NCBI GenBank assembly: GCA_945869725.1
Contig: CAMBPO010000005.1
Location: 1-64,000 of the forward strand
Length of the DNA: 64,000 bases
Reading direction: 5' to 3'
Origin: Klebsiella pneumoniae
GTDB taxonomy: Bacteria > Pseudomonadota > Gammaproteobacteria > Pseudomonadales > Pseudohongiellaceae
Below the pieces are notes generated by a model. It made no database searches, had not been told where the DNA came from, and was given only the letters and a program-made list of their open reading frames with translations. The stretch's first letter is position 1. The number at the start of each line of letters is the position of its first letter. Position numbers and translations under genes: made by a program. Shown piece by piece: positions 8,976 through 17,849 of the stretch.

Positions 8976-9536
8976 ATGTACAAACAAATTGCGGCGGGAG
9001 TTTTTGCGACTCTAGTGGCGCTTTCCACTTTTAATTCATTTGCTGACGAACAAATCAACCTTGAATATCAGTATCAAGGCGAGACTGGTGTCGATCTTGG
9101 TGCAATCAGGGGCGGCCCGCTGGCGATAAAGGCATTCACTGATCATCGCAACGAACCAGTATCTCAAGGCATTCAGCGTATTGGAGGCGAACCAATAATC
9201 CTTACCTTGTTGGCACCTCACGCGCTGGTTCATTCGGCTGTTGTGGGAGCATTTACAAGCTCTGGCGCCTCATTAGCCGAGGGTGATGCTCGATTATCTC
9301 TTGAAGGCAAGTTGATTGACATGACTGTTCAGGATACGGCCACCGGCCTGGAGGTCTTGATACGATGCGAACTGACTTTGATCAACCAAGGGCGAAATGC
9401 ATGGCAAAGTGCCGTTGTCAGCCGAGCCTCAGTAGAAGGCAAGGATGTGAGTACAGCAATAGCGCTGGGCTTGGACAGGCTGGTCACTGAACTGTTTCGC
9501 GATGATTATTTTCTGATAGAACTTGGCATATTCTAA
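8976..9536 (+). CDS. Small secreted protein of unknown function
   Basis: This 186-residue protein has a clear signal peptide (residues 1-23, ending NSFADEQ) and no lipobox cysteine. The ribosome site GGAG precedes the ATG by about 8 nt. The mature part is mixed alpha/beta with no motif I can assign. The middle and end (DTATGLEVLIRCELTL, STAIALGLDRLVTEL) recall YajG-like periplasmic proteins, a weak resemblance only. It follows the PAL-like gene behind a terminator. The position suggests a link to that secreted enzyme, but nothing in the sequence proves it. Confidence 0.6.
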   Translation: MYKQIAAGVFATLVALSTFNSFADEQINLEYQYQGETGVDLGAIRGGPLAIKAFTDHRNEPVSQGIQRIGGEPIILTLLAPHALVHSAVVGAFTSSGASLAEGDARLSLEGKLIDMTVQDTATGLEVLIRCELTLINQGRNAWQSAVVSRASVEGKDVSTAIALGLDRLVTELFRDDYFLIELGIF

Positions 9537-9643
9537 CCATGCACTAAATTCAGCCAACCCTACTATCCATCATCCGCCTTTGTATGCGCTAGCCAACAGG
9601 TTGGAGCCAGCGCATACAAGTCTTAAATCACGTAACCCAAAGC

Positions 9644-9781
9644 TTACTCATATGCCATTTCAAGGAATTCAAGCATTCCGACAAATTGATAACCCCAGTA
9701 CATTAAAGCACTGATAATTATCGCTCCCGCGGCAACAGCAGCAATCTTTTCCTGAACGCCCAACTCTTTTTTGACAGTCAT
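9644..9781 (-). CDS. 45-residue single-span membrane protein
   Basis: The start at 9781 is fixed by a strong ribosome site (AGGAGGAG, 7 nt upstream), giving a 45-residue protein beginning MTVKKELGVQEK. It has one membrane helix (about residues 15-36) and a short acidic tail. It follows the 160-residue membrane protein gene by 19 bp and ends a three-gene set. It is probably an accessory subunit of the complex encoded by the two larger membrane proteins. No family was recognised. Confidence 0.65.
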   Translation of the reverse strand: MTVKKELGVQEKIAAVAAGAIIISALMYWGYQFVGMLEFLEMAYE

Positions 9782-9800
9782 TATTAACTCCTCCTGTATC

Positions 9801-10283
9801 TCAGCCTGAAAAACCAATCCATCGCCCAGTTGCAGCAACGCTGAACCAGACAAGAATTGAGGCGGAAGCGACCATTTTTATCACTATTGGATTAAGGTCA
9901 GCGTGTGAGCCTTTCAACAGTGGGCGTTTTATCGCGAACACAAAGATTATACCAACCAAAAGAGCTGACATTTTTGCCCAGAAAAAGTCGTTGTGATACA
10001 TCCGCTGTGCAACTGCCGCCGCCATAAAGACCCCCGTGCTGATAATTATAACTAGCGCTATGCGAAACCATTTGTGCGCCTGCTCTATCACTATTTCAGA
10101 AGGTACGTCCTTCATGATGACATTCAATAAACGCAAATCAGCAACCAGAACAGACCCGCCAAGGACAGCCAGCGCCATCAAATGCAATGACTGCCCGAAA
10201 GTGGCATAGACTCCCCCATAGGTCTTGCCTATGTATCCTAAAAATGTTGTTTCTGCCCACTCAAAAAAAGGTAATAGCTCCAT
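9801..10283 (-). CDS. Four-helix membrane protein, DUF6644-like
   Basis: This 160-residue protein has about four membrane helices and no signal peptide. A histidine lies in the first helix (FGQSLHLMALAVLGG), followed by a VADLRLL turn, and further histidines sit near the second helix (AQRMYHNDFFWAKM). The upstream 186-residue gene has the same plan (TTHVLTIM, then FIDLRML), so the two are paralogues that probably form a heterodimer. The layout recalls small b-type cytochromes in which membrane histidines bind heme, but heme binding is inference. The 45-residue membrane protein follows after 19 bp. The DUF6644 label is from memory of the family pattern. Confidence 0.6.
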   Translation of the reverse strand: MELLPFFEWAETTFLGYIGKTYGGVYATFGQSLHLMALAVLGGSVLVADLRLLNVIMKDVPSEIVIEQAHKWFRIALVIIISTGVFMAAAVAQRMYHNDFFWAKMSALLVGIIFVFAIKRPLLKGSHADLNPIVIKMVASASILVWFSVAATGRWIGFSG

Positions 10284-10349
10284 AGGAACTCCTGACTCAT
10301 CTCAAAACCAGCATGACGCCTGCATGGCGTCCAGAATTTTTATCATACG

Positions 10350-10910
10350 TTAATCAGCAACGCATCCCGCAGCAGCGCTCAACCAGCCCGGAAGATCTCG
10401 GTAGCAATGATACCAATCGTATGCAATAAGGCGCCCCGTTGTTACAACTCCGGCCCAAAGACCAAGCGACAACGCTGCACTGACACGCAAGTTAAAGGGT
10501 GCGCGCGGCTCATTACACCAAGTTGAAGCCGATGCTTTCATATGACGGTGAAACCTGATTGCATTGAAGAATGCGACCACCAACAGCACCATTTTGATTC
10601 GGAACCAAATACTTTGGTTAGTGTAAGTTGGCTTGGCATAAAACAATAACAAACCCGTGATGAACATAAGGGCAAACCCGATCATCATGGGTACATTCAG
10701 CCTGTCTGCGATAGTTGATGCAGATACATTTGGCAAGGCATAACCAAGCATTCGAAGATCGATAAAGGCCAGCATCCCGAGACAAACCATGATTGTCAAA
10801 ACATGCGTTGTTTCTATCCAGTTGTATAGATAAAAAGACTCCTCAATCGCCCGACTTCCCCCAGTAGCGTATAGCCACTCAGCGAATTGGACTAACATTT
10901 CATTTATCAC
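10350..10910 (-). CDS. Four-helix membrane protein, DUF6644-like paralogue
   Basis: This 186-residue protein is first in a three-gene minus-strand set. About four helices can be seen: WIETTHVLTIMVCLG with an intramembrane histidine, then GFALMFITGLLLF, then IKMVLLVVAFFNAIRFHRHM with two histidines at its end, then LSLGLWAGVVTTGRLIAY. It shares the DLRML turn and the TGR motif of the last helix with the 160-residue neighbour, so they arose by duplication. The function is unknown. A quinone- or heme-linked electron carrier is possible because of the histidines. Confidence 0.6.
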   Translation of the reverse strand: MINEMLVQFAEWLYATGGSRAIEESFYLYNWIETTHVLTIMVCLGMLAFIDLRMLGYALPNVSASTIADRLNVPMMIGFALMFITGLLLFYAKPTYTNQSIWFRIKMVLLVVAFFNAIRFHRHMKASASTWCNEPRAPFNLRVSAALSLGLWAGVVTTGRLIAYDWYHCYRDLPGWLSAAAGCVAD

Positions 10911-11321
10911 TCTGCAGACCTCCCTCAGTTATTATTAACCAGCATGTTACATAGCTAAAATCGCTGGCTAGGTAAAAATCACCTTATGCTTTTCTGTCTC
11001 AAGCGCGCCAGAATACACTGCACCAGTATAATCTCCGCAAAAGTAATATTGTTGAGCCTGGTCAATATCAGTGGGCAGGTCTCGCGTGGCTCAGCTTACC
11101 CAAAAAACCATTTTTAGTGCTCAACAATAACCTGGGTGCCACCTTGGTGAACTCGCTTGCCTGACCGGAAGCGTACCACAGAATATCTTCCCCATTAACT
11201 CACTCTGTCCCGAAACGAGATACCTGCATCTGACTTACTTAACAGCAAAATCCGCAAAGAACTCAGCGCCATTCATTCAGGCTATACGCTGCTAAGCTTA
11301 AGAGGCTATGGGTATGTGTTA
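10911..11321. other. 411-bp intergenic interval with a spaced inverted repeat
   Basis: No coding region is supported here. An 11-bp inverted repeat (TATTGTTGAGC at 11047-11057, GCTCAACAATA at 11119-11129) encloses 61 bp. The promoter of the minus-strand membrane cassette should lie near 10911-11040, but no clear -35/-10 pair could be chosen by eye. Confidence 0.5.
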
Positions 11322-11885
11322 TCAACGTTTTTCTGAAAGATAGCGTGTGCGGTCTATGCTGTAAAACGCATACTCCTGCGATAGTCCATTGATGACTTTC
11401 AGGGTTTCGTGAGAAAAACGCGCGCCTGTTTTTTCAGTGCCTTTGCGGGAGCGCCAATTGTCTGAGGCGATATGAAACCATACTTTTTGCGCATGGCGGA
11501 ATGCGTAATCGAGCATCAACTGTTTTAATTCGCCATTGATCATCCCGCCCCAGTGGCTGCGCACAATGAAGGTAAACCCAATCGCCACCTCAAGCGCTTC
11601 CGCGTTCCATTCATAAAACCGCGAACAACCAATTACCTCGCCCAAATTTTTGTCCATCACCAGCAGGGCGCTGCCGCAATCCAATGCCCCACGCAGAAAG
11701 TTTTTTTCAAAAATGTCGCGCTGATACCGCATAGGGTCAGGATGCTGCTCCCAGATCAGCGGATCACTGGCCGCCAGATACAGGGCCTCACTATCCTCTG
11801 CAGATAGTGGCCGCAACAGCAGCTGATTACTCTGCATCTGCGGCAAATTCATGAAGGGGTTGGTAGATAGATCATCAGATTTCAT
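11322..11885 (-). CDS. GNAT-family acetyltransferase (RimJ/RimL type)
   Basis: This 187-residue protein has the GNAT layout: N-terminal strand QLLLRPLSAEDSEALY, a central EVIGCSRFYEWN strand, and a C-terminal ARFSHETL region before the last strands. Such enzymes move an acetyl group from acetyl-CoA to a protein N-terminus or small molecule. The central acetyl-CoA-binding loop is not the textbook RxxGxG/A and reads FIVRSHWGGMINGELK, so activity should not be assumed. It starts 8 bp after the PQQ dehydrogenase gene ends and is probably its operon partner. The substrate is unknown. Confidence 0.75.
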   Translation of the reverse strand: MKSDDLSTNPFMNLPQMQSNQLLLRPLSAEDSEALYLAASDPLIWEQHPDPMRYQRDIFEKNFLRGALDCGSALLVMDKNLGEVIGCSRFYEWNAEALEVAIGFTFIVRSHWGGMINGELKQLMLDYAFRHAQKVWFHIASDNWRSRKGTEKTGARFSHETLKVINGLSQEYAFYSIDRTRYLSEKR

Positions 11886-11893
11886 TATGCTGT

Positions 11894-14146
11894 TTACTCC
11901 AGCGCAGCGCTTGAAGGTAATCCATCAACAACAAACTGGCTCAGCAGATCAATATCCTGTGCAGAAAGACGCAACGCAAACGCAGGCATCTCCACAGCGC
12001 CGCTACTGATCATCGCGCGCACTTGTTGCAGGTCACGAGCATTCACAAGCGACGGGGCCGACCCTCCCGGAACTCCCTGCCCTTGTATACCGTGACAAGC
12101 TGCGCAGTGCGCAGCAAACAACTGGCCTGCCTGAGCTAACGTCACGGCTGACAACGTGGATGGCCGCTCATCAGGTTGATCTCCACTGACCAATGCAGTT
12201 GGCAACTGAGCGGCAGAAACAGCGGCCCCTGGCAATGCCAGTGCCACCAGTTCCGCGGGCTGCTCAGCCGTCGCGACAGCAATCACGATGTACTGATGCC
12301 CTTTGTGAAAATAGCTCATGGGTGCGCCGCTGGCTTTGATGGGTAACTCAATTTCTGCGAGCACGTCACCCGTAGACTTGTCATAGGCTCTGAACATAGG
12401 GCCGCCCGGATCACCGCTCAGATTGCCGGCCTCGGCCATAAACAACAATTCAGAGGTCAGCAGCGGAGATGGCCTGATCATCGGATGTCCCATGTTGTCA
12501 AAATCAAGATTCAGCCCCTGCAAGTCAGGGTGATCACGGATGTAGTCCGATGCCGGCCCGATACTGCGTGACCAGGTATGCTGCGCCCTGTTCATATCGG
12601 TTGCTGTCACCAGACTCCAGGGCGGACGCACGATCGGCAGGCCTCGTGGGCCTTGAATAAAAACTGAAGGCGCACGCAGGTAATTCCAATTGGTGCGTGC
12701 AGGGTCAGGCTCTTGCAAGGCAGCTGACATCGGGGCGTTGCGAAGGGGCACAAACATCATGCCGGTTTGCGGGTCAAACGCAGCACCATTCCAGTTAGCA
12801 CCGCCCTGATAGCCTGGATTCACCCAGGTGCCCTGTGTACCACCTTCGCGCATCGGTGTCGGGGGTGTGTAGAGCGGCCCACGGACATATTGGGAGGAAA
12901 TTGCCAGAGCCTCGGCTCTAATCTCAGGAGTAAAATCAATCAGATCTGCCTCATGATAACCCTGAGGCAGATAAGGCGGCGGCAAGCTTGGAAAGGGCTG
13001 AGTGGCAGACGTCTGCTCACCAGGCACTTCACTCTGAGGCACAGCACGCTCTTCGATGGGCCAGACCGGTTCACCGGTCACCCTGTCAAAGACAAACGAC
13101 ATACCCTGCTTGGTCAACTGAGTTACGGTCTTGATACGCACGCCATTGACCGTGATATCTCCCAGAATAGGCGCGGAGGGCGGATCATAGTCCCACAAAT
13201 CATGATGAGTCAGCTGATAGTGCCAAACCAGCTGACCAGTGCGGCCGTCCAGACAGACCAAGCTCTGGGAAAACAGGTTGTCACCGGTGCGATGCCCGCC
13301 GTAAAAATCGTTGGAACCAGCCTCAACTGGCAGATAAATATAGCCGGTTTCGGTATCCACACTCATCATCGACCAGACCCCGGTGTTGCCGGTATACCGC
13401 CAGGAATCACCGTCCCAGGTGTCGTGCCCGAATTCGCCGGGTTGCGGAACAGTGTTAAAGCGCCAGACCAATTCGCCGGTGCGCACATCGTAACCACGGA
13501 TATGACCCGGTGTGGCTTCTTTGTTGGGTGCAGTGATGGTACCCACAACCTGCGCCACCACCACATCACCAACCACTGCCGGGGGTGACGAAGACCCGAC
13601 TGATTCCGCATCAGAACCATCCGGGTACAAACCTTCGCGCAGTAGAACCGTGCCATTGTCACCAAATTCCGGATCAGCAAGACCGGTGCGTGCGTCAATG
13701 GAGATGAGCCGGCCATCCAGCGTATTGTGAAACAACCGGGTCTCATCGCCCGACTGCCACAAACCCAGCGCACGGCTGCCAAGCCCCAAGCCGCGCTCGG
13801 CTAGTGAAGAAGGATCAGGGTCGAAACGCCAGATCTGTTCGCCGGTGGCAGGGTCTAGCGCCACCACCTGATGCTGACCGGAGGGAACATACAAAACGCC
13901 ATCCACCATCAGCGGTGTGGCCTTTAAATTGCTGTCGGGGCGATTGCCCAGTGGCAAGGCCTTCCAGCGCCAGACCACCTGCAACTGCTGAACGTTGCTG
14001 GCGCTGATCTGATCAAGCGCTGTATAGCGGGTAAATCCATGGTCACCACCCCACGTGTGCCACTGCCCATCGGGCGCGCCATACTGCGCCAGCAATGGCC
14101 CCGCAAGTGTGATCATCAACAATGGCATGAGCGATTTTTTTTGCAT
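11894..14146 (-). CDS. PQQ-dependent dehydrogenase with C-terminal cytochrome c
   Basis: This 750-residue exported quinohemoprotein has a signal peptide at 1-20. Residues about 25-630 form a quinoprotein propeller of the membrane glucose dehydrogenase branch, with W-docking repeats such as VVALDPATGEQIWRF and the motif LTHHDLWDYDPPSAP. A linker leads to a cytochrome c domain with heme motif CAACH (681-685) and probable axial Met720 (VEMPAF). The enzyme would oxidise a sugar or alcohol in the periplasm and pass electrons through heme c. It lacks the N-terminal membrane helices of classical Gcd, so heme is the likely exit. The sensor kinase gene lies 42 bp upstream on the same strand and the GNAT gene 8 bp downstream. 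PQQ synthesis genes are not in the window. Confidence 0.88.
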   Translation of the reverse strand: MQKKSLMPLLMITLAGPLLAQYGAPDGQWHTWGGDHGFTRYTALDQISASNVQQLQVVWRWKALPLGNRPDSNLKATPLMVDGVLYVPSGQHQVVALDPATGEQIWRFDPDPSSLAERGLGLGSRALGLWQSGDETRLFHNTLDGRLISIDARTGLADPEFGDNGTVLLREGLYPDGSDAESVGSSSPPAVVGDVVVAQVVGTITAPNKEATPGHIRGYDVRTGELVWRFNTVPQPGEFGHDTWDGDSWRYTGNTGVWSMMSVDTETGYIYLPVEAGSNDFYGGHRTGDNLFSQSLVCLDGRTGQLVWHYQLTHHDLWDYDPPSAPILGDITVNGVRIKTVTQLTKQGMSFVFDRVTGEPVWPIEERAVPQSEVPGEQTSATQPFPSLPPPYLPQGYHEADLIDFTPEIRAEALAISSQYVRGPLYTPPTPMREGGTQGTWVNPGYQGGANWNGAAFDPQTGMMFVPLRNAPMSAALQEPDPARTNWNYLRAPSVFIQGPRGLPIVRPPWSLVTATDMNRAQHTWSRSIGPASDYIRDHPDLQGLNLDFDNMGHPMIRPSPLLTSELLFMAEAGNLSGDPGGPMFRAYDKSTGDVLAEIELPIKASGAPMSYFHKGHQYIVIAVATAEQPAELVALALPGAAVSAAQLPTALVSGDQPDERPSTLSAVTLAQAGQLFAAHCAACHGIQGQGVPGGSAPSLVNARDLQQVRAMISSGAVEMPAFALRLSAQDIDLLSQFVVDGLPSSAALE

Positions 14147-14188
14147 ACAAGGCTCGTTTTTTATGGGTTATCCGTGCTGCTCAAGTGC

Positions 14189-17100
14189 TTACGTCAGCGC
14201 CTTGTGTTCCACAATTTCCTGCAGTCTGGCTGCTGAAGTCTCCAATGCCTTGCGTGCCTCTTCATCCCGTGAAACTTTTGAAAGCACAAAATAGGCTGTG
14301 CGGGCGACCTGGCGCCAGCGCGGATTGGAGGGCAATTTATCCAGCGACAGATATCGATTCATGGATCGTGTTCGCAAACGACCGTTATCGATACTGACAC
14401 TCCAGATGCGGCTCTGCTCTGCCAGTTCGATAATTGATTCGCCGGTGACTTTTTGCCAGTAGTAATGACAATCCTGCATCACCTTGACCAGCGCTTCGCG
14501 GTATTGCAAGTCGCTTTCTTCATCTATTGGGGTACTGATGGTTCCTGCCAGTCTGTTAATCAGACTATCAAAGTTACCAAGTTCTTCCACCAAATCACGA
14601 TGCTTGTGCAGATCTTCTGGTTTGATCTGTTGCAGATACCCGCCCAACACCTGGGCGCGCTCTACGTTGCGATTTATTTCATCAATGATCTGCGGCAGGG
14701 TCAGCACATCGGGAGTATCAGACAGTTTCAACGACGGGCTCATTGTCGAACTGCAGTCACGCTCAAACACAATCAGATAAAATTCCTGATCTAGCTGAGA
14801 CATGGTCAACAGACAAAAGCGACCTTTCCCTCCAGGCAAATCGAAGTCGTAATAGTCAGCTTTGCCTTTGCTCGAAATCATGGCCTCATTAAACGGAAAG
14901 TGGATGGCCTGCGCCACAGCAGGAGACAATGCCAACATCTGATCCGACAACACATTGATGGATTGATGGACGTAATCCCCGGCTTGTATTTGCAGCAGAT
15001 CCCCTGCAGCGTGATTGATAAAAATCAGCTGCCCCACTTCGTCTACCGCCAGCAGCGGGTCACCCGTGACATCTAATAATGCGGCCAGGTGCTGTTCCCT
15101 GGCGCGCAGTCGTTTCTCACTTTCCTCATACCGCAGCAGCTGCCAGTTGAGCCGCCGATTATCTCGTCTGACAGCTTGCAGGTGCAGCAGCTCAAACTGT
15201 TTGTCAACGCGCACGCGCAGTTCTTCTTTGCTGAAGGGCTTCGTCAGGTAATCGTTGGCACCAAGGCTCAGGCCTTTCACCATGTCTTCGACCCGGTTCT
15301 TTGCAGTCAGTATCACAATCGGCAGTTCATCCACATCGTAGCGTTTGCGGATAATCTGGCAGACCTGATAGCCGCTCATCACCGGCATCATCAGATCCAG
15401 AATAATCAGATCCGGCTTTTCCTGGCCAAGTTTTTCAAGCGCCTCCGCACCACTCGATGCGGTCGTCAGTTGATACGACTCTGACAGATGTGACTCTACA
15501 ATGCGCAGATTCAGGTATTCATCATCAACCACCAGAATACGACCGGTCCAATCACGTCGGTTATTGGCGGCTACTGCGTTTTCATCATCCGCCCGACCAC
15601 CTTTACGACGCTCTTCGGCCAGCGGGTTGCGATACAAAGCCTCATCAAGGCTGATGAGTGCACGTGTGTCAATCGCTGAATCGGTGCCGTCTGAAGGCGT
15701 TCCGGCGCTAGTGCGAGGGCCTTCCGGCATTGACTCCTTGACTGGCAGATCAAAGTAGAACACCGAGCCAACGCCGGGCGCACTGTGCAAACTAATTTCT
15801 GAGTCATGCATTTCCAGCAGACGCTGAGTGATAGACAAACCAAGACCCGTCCCACCGGCCTGCCGCGTCTCATCCGAATCAACCTGATAAAAGCGCTTGA
15901 AGATATTCTTCTGCTCTGTTGCTGAAATGCCGATGCCGGTATCGCGCACCGACACCCTGACGTTGTCTTCCAACAGCTCAATACTGATGGTCACCGTGCC
16001 GCGGGGCGTGAACTTGACAGCGTTGGCAACCAGATTAAACAGTATCTGCTGAAGGCGGTCTGCATCACCTTCTACCAGAACCTTCAAGCCTGGATAGGTC
16101 TCGACCAGATTGATGGGTTTGTCGCCAACCAGAGGGCGAGTCATGCGCACCACCAATGAACATACCTGTTTCAGATCAACATCTCGTTTGTTGAGAGATA
16201 ACTGCCCATTTTTCATGGCTGAAAAATCAATGACATCATTGACCAGACTCGACAGGCGCTGCGCGCTGACCTTCATCAGCGTCAGGGTTTCACGCTGGCT
16301 GACATTCAGATTGCCGCCTGACTTGTCGGTCAGCATGATCTCCGCAAGACCGATAATGCCCGTCAATGGCGTGCGCAACTCATGAGACACATTGGCAATA
16401 AACTCTTCCTTCACATGGCCGGCCTGCAGCAAGGCATCTATGTTCAACTGATTGGCCCGCAGAATGGCCTCCTGGGACGCACGATATCCTTCTACCATGC
16501 CTTGAAGGCGGTCGCTCAGGCCCAGTGCCAACACGGAGATCGCCATCAGGCTTGAGAGCTCTATGCTGTTGTAGGCCAACAACGGAGGCACATTGACACC
16601 TAAGCGCTGCACCACCTCAAGGAAAACACCGAGCAAGAGCATGACCCAGGCTGACACAAAGTAGCTGGCTTCGCGGATCTGTTTGCGGTGCGCAAGGTAG
16701 CTGCTGAGCGTTACCAGCCCAGCCCACACAAAGATAAACACCAGGGCCAGACGGCTGGTGATGTATGCCTCACTGATAAGCCCGACAACAATCGCAACAC
16801 CCGCAGCGATGGTGTAATACTTGGCCGCGATGTCGAGTCGGACATTCAGAGAATGCAAACCCAAGAACGTGCGTACAAAGGTCATACCGGCGGCACACGC
16901 CATCAAACTGATAATGCGGGCATCGCTGCTAGCCCACACAGACGAGTCAGGCCACAGGAACTGATACGCCAGACCTTGCGACGCTAACGAATGAAACCCG
17001 CCAAACAACACCAAGATCCCGAAGTACAAAAATCCCGTCTCACGACTGCTGTACCATACGGAAAAGCTGTAGAGGCCAATCATCAGCATCGAACCGTAGA

Positions 17101-17797
17101 ACAGACCTGCCATTAACAGTGAGCGCTCAGCCGCCGCAAAAAAATGCTCCTCGCTGCCGACTACCAGCGGGAACTGCAGAGAGCCTGAGCTCTCGACCCT
17201 GAAGTAGAGTGTCTGGACCTGCCCGGGGAAAACCGCGAACTTGAAATTAATGCTCCTATGCATCAGATCACGGTCACGAAATGGTAATGAATTGCCTGCA
17301 GCGCGCGTTTGCCAGACGCCATCGGCGTCCTGATAGTAGAAATCGATCCGGGCCAGTTTGGTGAAATTAGTGAAAGCGACCCACTGAGATTCGTCTGTAA
17401 TGCGATTAGTCAGTTCGAGTTTTACCCACAATGCACCTCGGCGGTAACCAAGATTAGGGTGCCCGGACCCAGTCTCCGCTTGCCCGAGGGTCTGCAATTG
17501 CAGTCGCGCCTCGTCAAAGCTGAATCTGCCGTCGGCATCGTACATCCAGAGCATTTCCTGGCCGGGCACCAGGCCCCCAACAAAACTGGTCAGATCCAGC
17601 GCATGCCCCTTGCCCACGCAGAAAACGCTGACCCATGAACAAAACAGGATGGTCACCAGCATGCGAATTCGCTGCGCCCGCCTGAAGCAGAAACGGGCCC
17701 TGGCGAGCCCGGAGCCTGAGCCTTGTGTTGTTGTGATAAACATGTATTTACGTGCCGGCAATTCCAATCCCATTGTATCCTTAAGTGGTGTACTCAA
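14189..17797 (-). CDS. Hybrid sensor histidine kinase with 7TMR-DISM input
   Basis: This protein of up to 1202 residues has, in order: a signal or anchor helix (residues about 46-66); a 7TMR-DISM extracellular domain (about 70-205); seven membrane helices (about 222-430); a HisKA domain with H472 in NVSHELRTPLTG; an ATPase domain with N592 (NAVKFTP), DTGIGI and GGTGLGLS; a receiver domain (about 752-872) with phosphoacceptor D801 (LDLMMPVMSG); a PAS-like domain (about 885-960); and about 210 C-terminal residues I cannot assign. The true start may be Met46 at 17662. It lies between two PQQ dehydrogenase genes, divergent from the second, so it probably senses a carbohydrate-like ligand and controls them. 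No separate output regulator lies nearby. Confidence 0.88.
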   Translation of the reverse strand: MSTPLKDTMGLELPARKYMFITTTQGSGSGLARARFCFRRAQRIRMLVTILFCSWVSVFCVGKGHALDLTSFVGGLVPGQEMLWMYDADGRFSFDEARLQLQTLGQAETGSGHPNLGYRRGALWVKLELTNRITDESQWVAFTNFTKLARIDFYYQDADGVWQTRAAGNSLPFRDRDLMHRSINFKFAVFPGQVQTLYFRVESSGSLQFPLVVGSEEHFFAAAERSLLMAGLFYGSMLMIGLYSFSVWYSSRETGFLYFGILVLFGGFHSLASQGLAYQFLWPDSSVWASSDARIISLMACAAGMTFVRTFLGLHSLNVRLDIAAKYYTIAAGVAIVVGLISEAYITSRLALVFIFVWAGLVTLSSYLAHRKQIREASYFVSAWVMLLLGVFLEVVQRLGVNVPPLLAYNSIELSSLMAISVLALGLSDRLQGMVEGYRASQEAILRANQLNIDALLQAGHVKEEFIANVSHELRTPLTGIIGLAEIMLTDKSGGNLNVSQRETLTLMKVSAQRLSSLVNDVIDFSAMKNGQLSLNKRDVDLKQVCSLVVRMTRPLVGDKPINLVETYPGLKVLVEGDADRLQQILFNLVANAVKFTPRGTVTISIELLEDNVRVSVRDTGIGISATEQKNIFKRFYQVDSDETRQAGGTGLGLSITQRLLEMHDSEISLHSAPGVGSVFYFDLPVKESMPEGPRTSAGTPSDGTDSAIDTRALISLDEALYRNPLAEERRKGGRADDENAVAANNRRDWTGRILVVDDEYLNLRIVESHLSESYQLTTASSGAEALEKLGQEKPDLIILDLMMPVMSGYQVCQIIRKRYDVDELPIVILTAKNRVEDMVKGLSLGANDYLTKPFSKEELRVRVDKQFELLHLQAVRRDNRRLNWQLLRYEESEKRLRAREQHLAALLDVTGDPLLAVDEVGQLIFINHAAGDLLQIQAGDYVHQSINVLSDQMLALSPAVAQAIHFPFNEAMISSKGKADYYDFDLPGGKGRFCLLTMSQLDQEFYLIVFERDCSSTMSPSLKLSDTPDVLTLPQIIDEINRNVERAQVLGGYLQQIKPEDLHKHRDLVEELGNFDSLINRLAGTISTPIDEESDLQYREALVKVMQDCHYYWQKVTGESIIELAEQSRIWSVSIDNGRLRTRSMNRYLSLDKLPSNPRWRQVARTAYFVLSKVSRDEEARKALETSAARLQEIVEHKALT

Positions 17798-17849
17798 ATG
17801 GCGGAATCAGCTAGAGTTAATCGCATCAATAATATAGGTGTATCACATC

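Noticed and set aside
12767..13588. 273-codon open frame on the plus strand
   Set aside because: It is antisense to the PQQ dehydrogenase and has no family pattern; GC-rich codon use of the real gene opens this frame.
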